From: an uncultured SAR86 cluster bacterium
GTDB taxonomy: Bacteria; Pseudomonadota; Gammaproteobacteria; Magnimaribacterales; D2472
Assembly (NCBI GenBank): GCA_902594515.1
Contig: CACJML010000007.1
Span: 1 to 59,768 of the forward strand
DNA length: 59,768 nucleotides
Direction of reading: 5' to 3'
Under the pieces are notes generated by a model, which saw only the letters and a list, made by a program, of their open reading frames with translations, searched no databases and was not told the DNA's origin. Made by a program: the position numbers and the translations under genes. Below, piece after piece: positions 52,043 through 59,768 of the stretch (position 1 is its first letter; the number at the start of each line of letters is the position of its first letter).

Positions 52043-54416
52043 TAAAAAATCAAATCTTAAAATTAACGACCTAATAAACTTTGATGAAGCAAAAGAATTG
52101 TCAAAAGCTCCTTTATCTAATGCTTTAATCCAAAATTCTTTTACAACAAAAAAAGATGCTTTTGGGGATATTATTACTTACTCTCCAAAAGTTTTTCTTC
52201 CATTAACATTCCTTTGCAGAGATGTTTGTCATTACTGCACATTCGCCAAAACTCCTAAAAAAATTGTTAATCCATACATGCCGCTCGATGAAGTTTTGGA
52301 AGTTGTTACGGATGGTGAAGAGAAAGGATGCAAAGAAGCGCTTATTACGCTCGGTGATAAACCTGAATTAAGGTATAAAACAGCAAGGGAATATTTGTCT
52401 GCTCATGGCTTTAAAACTACCCTGGATTATGTCAAAAAGACTGCAGAGCATATTCTTGATAATAGCTCATTAATTCCTCATTTAAATGTCGGCACTCTTA
52501 CTCCTGAAGATATTTTGGAGCTAAAAGATGTTTCAGGGTCTATGGGTCTAATGTTAGAAACTCATTCAGCTAGGTTATCAGAAAAAGGTATGCCGCATTT
52601 TGGCTCGCCTGATAAAGATCCCGAATATAGATTACAAACGTTTATCAATGCAGGCGAGCAGCAAATTCCATTTACCACTGGACTTTTGATTGGGATAGGT
52701 GAATCAAGAGAGGAGAGAATCCAATCCTTAATGCTCATAAATGAAATTCACAATAGATATGGAAATATCCAAGAAGTAATCATTCAGAACTTTAAGCCAA
52801 AAAAAAATACCTTAATGTCTGATTTCCCTGAACCGAGTTTTGAAGAGCTGCAGTGGACAATTGTGATGGCTAGAAAGATTTTGAGTAATCAAATATCAAT
52901 TCAAGTTCCTCCAAATTTAAATCAAAAGCATTTATCTTGTCTTACAAAATCTGGCATTGATGATTTTGGTGGAATATCACCAGTTACTATCGATCATGTT
53001 AATCCAGAGGCTCCATGGCCAGAAATTGAGAAACTAGAAAAAATTTCTAATAATTCTGAACAAATCTTGCTTCCAAGATCAACTATTGCGCCAAAAGTTC
53101 TCAAAGCTAATAACTTATTTATGGCAAAAAAAATAAGATCAAAAATACAAAAAATAACTGATGGTAGCGGTTTGCTCAGAGATGATGGCTGGCAGAGTGG
53201 AAGATCTACTGAGGTACCAGATATTCTTCCAACCGGTGAAGTTGGACAAACTAGAAAGCTAATTAATGAAATTGCAGATAATCCACATTCTTCAATTCCC
53301 CAGCTTTTTAATGCTCGGGGTAAAAGCTTTGAATATATTACAAAAGCTGCAGACGAAATGCGTTCTCAACTAAATGGAAATAACATTACTTATGTTGTTA
53401 ATAGAAATATTAACTATACAAACATTTGTGTTTACAGTTGCTCGTTCTGTGCCTTTTCTAAGAGCACTGGTGCAAAAAAGTTACGAGGAGCCTCATACTT
53501 GCTTGAGCTTGACGAAATTCAAAACAGGGTTAGGGATGCAATCAGAAGGGGGGCAACAGAGGTATGCCTTCAGGGTGGTATTCACCCAAAGTTTGATGGC
53601 AACTATTACCTAGATGTTATTAAGGCTATTCGTAAAGTATCTCCAGATATTCACATACATGCATTCAGTCCCTTGGAAATATTCCAAGGCGCTCAAACTC
53701 TTGGCTTAACTCTTGAAGAATATCTGCCCATTCTTAAAGAGGCTGGTCTAAACTCTCTTCCCGGAACCGCAGCTGAGATTTTGCATGATGACGTAAGGGA
53801 TATTATTTGTCCAGACAAGTTAAATACAGCGGAGTGGCTTTCTGTTATGGATGCAGCACACTCATGTGGACTCAATTCTACAGCTACAATTATGTTCGGT
53901 CATGTTGAAACTTATGATCATATTGCTGAACATTTAATAAATATCAAAAACCAGCAAATTAAATCTGGAGGGTTTACAGAATTCGTTCCTTTACCATTTG
54001 TTGCGCATGAAGCCCCAATGAGTTTGAGGGGCCAATCAAGATCAGGACCAACTTTCAGAGAAGCAATTCTCATGCACTCCATTTCAAGAATATTTTTTCA
54101 AGACCATATACCTAACATTCAGGGGTCATGGGTTAAGATGGGATATGAGGGTTTAAGAAAACTTCTCTCCTCAGGAATTAATGATGTTGGCGGGATATTA
54201 ATGGATGAGACAATCACGAGATCTGCAGGGGCAAATCATGGACAGGAACTCGATTTAGGAAAAATCCAATTATTAACAGATGAACTTAATTTAAAGCTTG
54301 TGAGGAGAAATACAAATTATGAAACAATTTCATCTTCCACGAGATCGAACTTAATTAATCAAAATGAAATACCCATGAAATCAATTAATGATTTCCATAA
54401 TGAGGCAAGAATTTAA
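52032..54416 (+). CDS. fbiC: Fo synthase, fused CofG/CofH (FbiC)
   Basis: Makes the deazaflavin Fo from tyrosine and 5-amino-6-ribitylamino-uracil. 794 residues with two radical SAM domains. The CofG half has CRDVCHYC (Cys62, 66, 69) and the CofH half has CVYSCSFC (Cys466, 470, 473), each a CX3CX2C cluster site. GDKPELRY and QGGIHPKFDGNYYLD are conserved substrate-side motifs. The fused form is usual in actinobacteria and in the few F420-making proteobacteria, whereas archaea have two genes. Last biosynthetic gene of the operon; its stop overlaps the DUF1295 start. Confidence 0.96.
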   Translation: MIINKKSNLKINDLINFDEAKELSKAPLSNALIQNSFTTKKDAFGDIITYSPKVFLPLTFLCRDVCHYCTFAKTPKKIVNPYMPLDEVLEVVTDGEEKGCKEALITLGDKPELRYKTAREYLSAHGFKTTLDYVKKTAEHILDNSSLIPHLNVGTLTPEDILELKDVSGSMGLMLETHSARLSEKGMPHFGSPDKDPEYRLQTFINAGEQQIPFTTGLLIGIGESREERIQSLMLINEIHNRYGNIQEVIIQNFKPKKNTLMSDFPEPSFEELQWTIVMARKILSNQISIQVPPNLNQKHLSCLTKSGIDDFGGISPVTIDHVNPEAPWPEIEKLEKISNNSEQILLPRSTIAPKVLKANNLFMAKKIRSKIQKITDGSGLLRDDGWQSGRSTEVPDILPTGEVGQTRKLINEIADNPHSSIPQLFNARGKSFEYITKAADEMRSQLNGNNITYVVNRNINYTNICVYSCSFCAFSKSTGAKKLRGASYLLELDEIQNRVRDAIRRGATEVCLQGGIHPKFDGNYYLDVIKAIRKVSPDIHIHAFSPLEIFQGAQTLGLTLEEYLPILKEAGLNSLPGTAAEILHDDVRDIICPDKLNTAEWLSVMDAAHSCGLNSTATIMFGHVETYDHIAEHLINIKNQQIKSGGFTEFVPLPFVAHEAPMSLRGQSRSGPTFREAILMHSISRIFFQDHIPNIQGSWVKMGYEGLRKLLSSGINDVGGILMDETITRSAGANHGQELDLGKIQLLTDELNLKLVRRNTNYETISSSTRSNLINQNEIPMKSINDFHNEARI

Positions 54417-55294
54417 TGATCAAGTTTAGAGATTTAATGGTTGTATTGGTTGGCTACATCATCTGCTTTTATTTGATGGATTTGTCGTGGTCTCTTTTCC
54501 AGGAAACAAATATTTGGCTTAGACTATTGATTGTTGATTTAGTGGGAACAATTTTTATTTACATATGCAGCAATATTTTTAGAAACTCCAGTTGGTATGA
54601 TGCATATTGGTCTGTAATTCCCCCATTCTTAATACTTTTAGTTTGGATGGATGTTGATGCTGATCCAAGCTTATCAAGAGCATTTTTAATGTTTGTTTGC
54701 GTTCTGTTCTGGGCAATTCGTTTAACTTACAACTGGGTAAGATCATGGGATGGGTTTTCTCATGAAGACTGGCGATATGTCATGATGAAGGGTAGGACAA
54801 ATTCCTCTGTTCAGTATGCTCTGGTAGATTTTCTTTTTATACATTTAGTCCCAACTTTATGCGTATTCGTTGCCACATTACCATTTTGTTTTGTTGTCTA
54901 TTACAGCTCAGGAGAAATTAATAATTTCGATATTGCTGCCGCAATCATAATCTTTGGTGCTGTTTTATTGCAGATTATCTCTGATCAGCAGATGTATAAC
55001 TTTAGACAAAATCCATCAAATCAGGGTAAAACAATGACTAAAGGATTATGGAGATATTCCCGACATCCAAATTATTTGGGTGAAATACTATTTTGGTTTG
55101 GTGGTTTTATTTTTGCCCTTGGGAACTCATTTGATTTTTTATGGTCAATAATAGGCACCCTTGTTATGTATATACTTATAGGAATTACCTCAATAGATAT
55201 GATGGATAAAAGATCTCGAGAAAGAAGAAGTGACTTTTCTGATTACGAATCTTCTACCCCAAGGCTATTTCCAAGATTTGTTAGTAGGAGTTAA
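54416..55294 (+). CDS. DUF1295 membrane protein (steroid 5-alpha-reductase-like)
   Basis: A 292-residue inner-membrane protein with about seven hydrophobic segments. GLWRYSRHPNYLGEILFWFGG near residues 208-229 is the C-terminal signature of the DUF1295/steroid 5-alpha-reductase/ICMT superfamily, where it binds NADPH or SAM. WRYVMMKGR is also typical. It starts one base before the fbiC stop ends, so it belongs to the F420 transcript. Whether it reduces an enone, and with which cofactor, is unknown. Confidence 0.88.
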   Translation: MIKFRDLMVVLVGYIICFYLMDLSWSLFQETNIWLRLLIVDLVGTIFIYICSNIFRNSSWYDAYWSVIPPFLILLVWMDVDADPSLSRAFLMFVCVLFWAIRLTYNWVRSWDGFSHEDWRYVMMKGRTNSSVQYALVDFLFIHLVPTLCVFVATLPFCFVVYYSSGEINNFDIAAAIIIFGAVLLQIISDQQMYNFRQNPSNQGKTMTKGLWRYSRHPNYLGEILFWFGGFIFALGNSFDFLWSIIGTLVMYILIGITSIDMMDKRSRERRSDFSDYESSTPRLFPRFVSRS

Positions 55295-55296
55295 TA

Positions 55297-56589
55297 ATGA
55301 AAAATGTCTTCCTTTTTATATTTTGTTTACTTTCCTTTAATCTTGTAGCCAACGATCTTAAATCTCAAATCGATGAAGATATTCAAGGCGTTATGACAAA
55401 AGTTGTTGAATGGAGACATCATCTTCATGAATATCCTGAACTATCAAATAGGGAATACCAGACAGCTGAGTATATTAAAGAGAAGTTAGAAGGATTGGGC
55501 TTGGAAGTTAATTCTGGAATTGCCTTTACCGGGCTTACAGCATTTATAAGAGGAGATAATCCAGGGCCATTAATTGCTTTAAGAGCTGACATGGATGCAT
55601 TGCCAGTTACGGAAAAACTTAATTTACCTTTTTCATCAAAACAAGTTACAACCTATCAAGGAAGAGAAGTTGGAGTGATGCATGCATGCGGTCATGATGC
55701 TCACATGGCTGTCTTACTGGGTGTTGCTGAATTTCTATCGAAAAACACTGACAAACTTAACGGCGACATAATGCTGATATTTCAGCCTGCTGAAGAAGGA
55801 TCACCTGAGGGTGAAGAGGGTGGCGCTGAATTAATGCTTAAAGAGGGTATTTTTGATGAAGAAAAACCAGATGTAATATTTGGCATGCATGTCACGAATG
55901 CTCCACATGGAATAGTTGTTACAAAACCAGGCCCAATGATGGCCTCATCCGAAGCATTTAGAATCAAAGTTCTTGGCAAACAAACACATGGATCGCGACC
56001 ATGGGGAGGCATTGATCCGGTGGTAGCTGCCGCAGACATAGTAACCACATTGCAAACAATTGTTAGCAGAAGATTAAATATTTTAGACAGCCAGGCTGTC
56101 ATCACTGTTGGCATTATTCAAGGAGGCACAAGGAATAATATTATTCCTGATGAAGTTTTTATGGAGGGGACTATAAGAACATTTGATGAATCCTATAGAG
56201 ATAAAATTCATGAGGAGATAACAACCGTAGCGACCAATGTAGCGTCAGCTCACAATGCAGAAGTTGAAATACAGTTTGCTCCTTATGGAAGCTATCCTGT
56301 GACAATTAATGATCCTGAATTAACTAAGCAGTTAATGCCTTCACTGGCTAACGCATCAAATGGAAAATTTTTTGAAATGCCTGTTCCAAGAACTGGAGCT
56401 GAGGACTTCTCATTTTTTGCTCAACAAGTGCCTGGTTTATATTTCTTTATTGGTGTCAATCCAGAAAATCAAGATAGCCCATTCACAAATCACTCACCAT
56501 ATTTTTATGTCGATGATGATGCTTTAGATGCAGGAGTAAAATCTTTTGTTCATTTAGTCCAAGACTATTCCGAAATTTACAATAATTAG
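55297..56589 (+). CDS. exported M20 amidohydrolase (amino-acid amidase type)
   Basis: A 430-residue peptidase M20D/hippurate-hydrolase-type enzyme with a signal peptide (about 1-18), so periplasmic. RHHLHEYPELSNREY, MHACGHDAHMAVLLG (metal ligands), FQPAEEGSPEGEEGGA and PRTGAEDFSFF are the standard dimetal-site motifs. It hydrolyses N-acyl or amide bonds; the exact substrate is open. It begins two bases after the DUF1295 stop and ends four bases into the convergent flavoprotein gene. Confidence 0.92.
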   Translation: MKNVFLFIFCLLSFNLVANDLKSQIDEDIQGVMTKVVEWRHHLHEYPELSNREYQTAEYIKEKLEGLGLEVNSGIAFTGLTAFIRGDNPGPLIALRADMDALPVTEKLNLPFSSKQVTTYQGREVGVMHACGHDAHMAVLLGVAEFLSKNTDKLNGDIMLIFQPAEEGSPEGEEGGAELMLKEGIFDEEKPDVIFGMHVTNAPHGIVVTKPGPMMASSEAFRIKVLGKQTHGSRPWGGIDPVVAAADIVTTLQTIVSRRLNILDSQAVITVGIIQGGTRNNIIPDEVFMEGTIRTFDESYRDKIHEEITTVATNVASAHNAEVEIQFAPYGSYPVTINDPELTKQLMPSLANASNGKFFEMPVPRTGAEDFSFFAQQVPGLYFFIGVNPENQDSPFTNHSPYFYVDDDALDAGVKSFVHLVQDYSEIYNN

Positions 56590-57719
56590 TCTATTTTTGG
56601 CATAGTGCTGTTAAGGTTGTCGAGGGTATCGACGTACTCATTAACTAATCTAAAAATAACATTTTTTACAGATTCAACCTCATTTATTTGACCAATTACT
56701 TGGCCAGCTGCATTAAATGATACATCTTGAGCACTTCCTTTATCTGCATACATGGCGGTCCTTCTAATGGCATCAAAAGTTACCATTCCTTGCAATGGCA
56801 TGGGTAGGGGATCAGGAGTGTCATCACTTTCCCAAGCCTCAGTCCATTTATTTTTAAGCATTCTTGCTGGTTTTCCAGTCCATGCTCTGCTTCGAATAGT
56901 ATCCTCACTACTAGCATTCAGATACGAATCTTTTTGTGCCGGTTGAGTCATCGCTTCCTCAACAGTCAACCATAGCGATCCTGCCCAAACTCCCTGTGCC
57001 CCCATTGCTAAAGCAGCCGCCATTTGTCTTCCGTTACCAATACCTCCAGCTGCAAGAACAGGTAAATCACCCACCGCATCTATTATTTGAGGCCACAAAA
57101 CAATACTTCCTATCTCTCCTGTGTGACCCCCACCTTCACCACCTTGAGCAATAATAAAATCTAATCCAGCTTCTTTATGAGCTTTAGCCTGCTTAATTTT
57201 TCCACACAAAGCTCCGATAAGGATTCCTTTATCTTGAATCTTTTTAATAATGTCTGCTGGAGGTGTACCCAGTGCATTGGCGATAAGCTTTACGTTTTTT
57301 CTTTTTAGTGCTTCTTCTATTTGTGGCCCAGCTGTAGCCTCTGTCCATCCAAGCAATCCACCATCTGGACCATTTGATACATCTGCTTCAGGAACACCCG
57401 CTTCTTGTAAAAGGTTTTCAGCAAATTGCTTATGTTCATCAGGAACTAAGGCTTTGAGTTGCTCAAGAAGTTCTTCAGGGTCTTTATTATCCATGCCCTC
57501 ATATTTTTGCGGAATCACGGTATCAACACCGTAAGGATAGTCACCTATATGTGCATCAATCCAGTCGAGCTCCTCCTTTAGTTGTTCTGGAGAAAAACCA
57601 ACGGCTCCAAGGACGCCAATTCCTCCGGCTTTGCTTACGGCGACTACTACATCTCTACAATGCGTAAAAGCGAAAATTGGATATTCAATACCTAATTTCT
57701 CGGCTAATTTAGTTTTCAT
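56586..57719 (-). CDS. nitronate monooxygenase/2-nitropropane dioxygenase-like FMN protein
   Basis: A 377-residue FMN TIM-barrel protein. GIEYPIFAFTHCRDVVVAVSKAGGIGVLGA starts the barrel, AQGGEGGGHTGEIGS and LAAGGIGNGRQMAAALAMGAQGVWAGSLWL form the flavin phosphate site. The annotation in this family is often nominal: members include enoyl reductases and NADH:quinone reductases of fatty-acid or steroid pathways. The FTHCRDV opening places it in a subgroup distinct from the characterised nitronate oxidases I know. Divergent from the KstD-like gene by 49 bases. Confidence 0.82.
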   Translation of the reverse strand: MKTKLAEKLGIEYPIFAFTHCRDVVVAVSKAGGIGVLGAVGFSPEQLKEELDWIDAHIGDYPYGVDTVIPQKYEGMDNKDPEELLEQLKALVPDEHKQFAENLLQEAGVPEADVSNGPDGGLLGWTEATAGPQIEEALKRKNVKLIANALGTPPADIIKKIQDKGILIGALCGKIKQAKAHKEAGLDFIIAQGGEGGGHTGEIGSIVLWPQIIDAVGDLPVLAAGGIGNGRQMAAALAMGAQGVWAGSLWLTVEEAMTQPAQKDSYLNASSEDTIRSRAWTGKPARMLKNKWTEAWESDDTPDPLPMPLQGMVTFDAIRRTAMYADKGSAQDVSFNAAGQVIGQINEVESVKNVIFRLVNEYVDTLDNLNSTMPKID

Positions 57720-57768
57720 GGGCTAAAATAATAATTGTTATTATTATAGGCTAAAAGGATTTAAAAAT

Positions 57769-59484
57769 ATGTCAACGAACTATGATCACGAGTATGACGT
57801 AATTGTTGTAGGCTCTGGCAATGGTGCGCTAACTTCTGCAATTTGCTCGCATGATGGAGGAGCAAAGGTTTTGGTCATTGAAAAATCAAATCAATTTGGT
57901 GGGACAAGCGCTACTTCTGGTGGGGGAGTTTGGATACCCAATAATAGATATGCTAAAGCAGAAAATGTAGATGATTCTGTTGAAGATGCTAGAAATTACA
58001 TTCAAAGCGTTTCACCTGAGGGGAAGATTAATAATGACTTAATTGAGACATACATTGAACAAGGCCCAAGAATGGTTGACTATCTTCATGAGAACTCGAG
58101 AGTTAAATACAGGAACCTTCCCCATTATCCCGACTACTTTCCAGATAATCCTGGTGGCAAGGAGGGCAATAGATCAATGGAGCCTGAACCCATTAAGGGA
58201 ACAGAATTAGGAGATGACTTTAAATATTTAAGAGGGCAACACCCACAAACAGCATTCACCATGGGTCCAATAAATATGAACTTTACCCAAGTAGAAGGTC
58301 AATTATTACTTGGGGCATTGCCCGGATGGAAAACACTTTTCGCAAAACTTTTCACCAAGTATATTTTAGATATTCCAATGCGCTTTATTCATGGTTGGAG
58401 GGATAGACGATTAACTATGGGAAATGCAGGCATAGCTAGGTTGCTCCTTTCATGCAAGGATCGCGATATTCCAATTTGGCGTAATACCTCTATGACTGAT
58501 CTGATACATGAGAATGGTAAGGTGGAAGGAATTATTGCTCTTCAAAATAATGAAACAATTAAAATTAAAGCCAATAAAGGAGTGATTCTTGCATCTGGTG
58601 GTTTTGAAAAAAACCAAACACTTAGAGAAAAATATTTACCTAAACCAACAGATACAGCCTGGAGTGCAGCAAATATTCACAATACTGGTGACGCAATTTC
58701 AGCAACCAAAGATCTGAATGTAGCTCTTCATCAGATGGATGCTGGGTGGTGGACTACAACCATGAATATACCTGGCCACGAGAAAGGATGGCTATCAATA
58801 GTAGATAAATCTGTTCCCGGAAACTATACAGTTAATAAAAACGGCCATCGATTTTCAAACGAATCCCAGAATTATGTAAGTTTTGTAACAGATATGTTTG
58901 ATGAGTATGAAAAAGGTAATCCTTGTGCTCCTTGCTATATGATTTTTGATAGTAATTTCAGAAAAAATAGACCCTGTGGTCCTTTACTCCAAGCTTCAAT
59001 GCAGCCTGATTCCAGAGTACCAAAAGAGTGGTGGGATCCATCTTTTCTATCTAAAGCTGATACTCTAGAAGAGCTTGCTGAAATAGTTGGCATTGATGCA
59101 AAAGGACTCCTCGAAACTCAAGTCAAAGTAAATGAATACAGTAAGACTGGCAAGGATTTAGATTTCCAAAGAGGTGATGATGCCTACGACAGATATTACG
59201 GCGATCCTTCAGTTAAACCCAATCCATGCTTGGCACCCTTAAGCGAAGGTCCATTCTATTGTATGGTTTTATATCCAGGAGAAATGGGAACTGCAGGAGG
59301 CTTAGTGATAGATACTCATGCAAGAGTTCTAGATACCTTTAATCAACCCATAAAAGGTCTATACGCATGCGGCAACTGCACTACAGCATTGCTGCCAAAA
59401 TATCCTGGTCCTGGCTCAACACTTGGGCCTGCGATGACATTTGGATACTTAGCTGCAAAAGATATTACGGGCGCAAACTTTTGA
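57769..59484 (+). CDS. FAD-dependent 3-ketosteroid dehydrogenase-like oxidoreductase
   Basis: A 571-residue flavoprotein of the FrdA/KstD family. DVIVVGSGNGALTSAICSHDGGAKVLVIEK binds FAD, GGTSATSGGGVWIPNN is the KstD/fumarate-reductase motif, and the C-terminal KYPGPGSTLGPAMTFGYLAAK closely follows KstD, including the tyrosine and glycine of the 3-keto-binding site. It probably introduces or reduces a C=C bond beside a ring ketone. KstD-type or urocanate/fumarate-type functions cannot be separated by eye. An AAAAGGA-like site precedes the ATG. Confidence 0.87.
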   Translation: MSTNYDHEYDVIVVGSGNGALTSAICSHDGGAKVLVIEKSNQFGGTSATSGGGVWIPNNRYAKAENVDDSVEDARNYIQSVSPEGKINNDLIETYIEQGPRMVDYLHENSRVKYRNLPHYPDYFPDNPGGKEGNRSMEPEPIKGTELGDDFKYLRGQHPQTAFTMGPINMNFTQVEGQLLLGALPGWKTLFAKLFTKYILDIPMRFIHGWRDRRLTMGNAGIARLLLSCKDRDIPIWRNTSMTDLIHENGKVEGIIALQNNETIKIKANKGVILASGGFEKNQTLREKYLPKPTDTAWSAANIHNTGDAISATKDLNVALHQMDAGWWTTTMNIPGHEKGWLSIVDKSVPGNYTVNKNGHRFSNESQNYVSFVTDMFDEYEKGNPCAPCYMIFDSNFRKNRPCGPLLQASMQPDSRVPKEWWDPSFLSKADTLEELAEIVGIDAKGLLETQVKVNEYSKTGKDLDFQRGDDAYDRYYGDPSVKPNPCLAPLSEGPFYCMVLYPGEMGTAGGLVIDTHARVLDTFNQPIKGLYACGNCTTALLPKYPGPGSTLGPAMTFGYLAAKDITGANF

Positions 59485-59768
59485 TAGATTTATCTTCAAA
59501 GACTGCAGTTGTTACTGGCGCAGGACAAGGTGTCGGTTTGGGGATAGCAACAGCAATGGCCAAAAAAGGTGCGAAGGTTGCAATGCTTGGGCGAACATTT
59601 TCAAAAGTTAAGAATGAATCTTCAAAGCTTAACGAAGCTGGTTTCGTAACCTTACCATTAGAATGCGATGTTAAAGATCCTAATTCAATTAGTCACGCAC
59701 AAGTAGAAATAAAAAATAATTTTGGTTCAATTAATGTTTTGATTAATATCGCTTGGTTTAGCATGCCT
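59481..59768 (+). CDS. short-chain dehydrogenase/reductase, N-terminal part (cut by window end)
   Basis: Ninety-six codons are visible, starting with TTG that overlaps the KstD-like stop. The translated start IDLSSKTAVVTGAGQGVGLG has the SDR cofactor loop TGxxxGxG, and CDVKDPNS gives the adenine-site aspartate. NVLINIAWFSMP sits where NNAG is expected; the changed NIA is slightly unusual. The frame remains open to the last base. Coupling to the flavoprotein suggests sequential oxidation of the same molecule. Confidence 0.85.
   Translation, partial: MIDLSSKTAVVTGAGQGVGLGIATAMAKKGAKVAMLGRTFSKVKNESSKLNEAGFVTLPLECDVKDPNSISHAQVEIKNNFGSINVLINIAWFSMP

Noticed and set aside
56586-57719. Assignment of the FMN protein as IpdC, the steroid C/D-ring enzyme.
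   Set aside because: Both belong to the same broad fold family, but the N-terminal sequence differs from what I remember of IpdC. The steroid context alone is not enough.

Overview
The window is AT-rich and gene-dense, with short intergenic gaps and many overlapping start/stop pairs. It looks like a chromosome segment of a free-living marine gammaproteobacterium with a streamlined genome. SAR86-like is my best guess: two TonB-dependent receptors, an Entner-Doudoroff glucose pathway, a sulfatase, Na+-coupled (SSS-type) transporters and many lipid- or steroid-like oxidoreductases all fit. The lineage is inferred from gene content only. I see no transposase, integrase, phage gene or CRISPR array, and no gene-free stretch longer than about 300 bases.

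Layout. 1-4732: the end of a small-RNA-like repeat, then malate synthase G, a DUF1330 protein and an exported GH2 beta-glucuronidase-like enzyme, all overlapping. 4738-6883 (-): HMG-CoA lyase and a family III CoA-transferase. 6951-13954 (+): a TonB receptor, hydantoinase subunits A and B and an N-carbamoylsarcosine-amidase-like hydrolase, possibly an N-methylhydantoin-to-sarcosine route. 13992-14247: a second copy of the repeat, identical over 176 bases, with its own promoter and terminator. 14253-19112 (-): gap-zwf-edd-eda; 19199 (+): pyruvate kinase. 20692-29943: a LacI-type regulator, a Na+/sugar symporter, glucokinase, a large TonB receptor and an ExoP-like GH3 glucosidase. Three similar palindromes (TGACA-N4-TGTCA type) sit at the gap/pyk, lacI/symporter and receptor promoters. 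They tie uptake of a beta-glucan (laminarin-like) to glycolysis.

29948-38068: a DUF5916 outer-membrane protein, a lone L33-like ribosomal protein gene, a CinA/NMNAT-like fusion, a sulfatase with an esterase, and an SSS symporter with its DUF4212 partner. 38080-38156: tRNA-Arg(ACG). 38205-49092: a GPH-type symporter, a short rubredoxin gene, a cupin, a KshA-like Rieske oxygenase, an amidohydrolase, two SDRs, a sulfotransferase, a DUF1214-like protein, an ACAD10-like kinase and an aldehyde dehydrogenase. 49136-54416: a compact coenzyme F420 operon (NADPH:F420 reductase, CofE, CofD, CofC, FbiC). 54416-59768: a DUF1295 reductase-like membrane protein, an exported M20 hydrolase, a nitronate-monooxygenase-like protein, a KstD-like flavoprotein and the start of another SDR.

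How it works together (inference). The first half holds two substrate-uptake loci with their own catabolism (hydantoin-like; beta-glucan/glucose). The second half looks like an oxidoreductive lipid or steroid/terpenoid-transforming neighbourhood in which F420H2, made by the embedded operon and reduced by its NADPH-dependent reductase, may serve as a low-potential electron donor. No F420-dependent catabolic enzyme is recognisable in the window itself.
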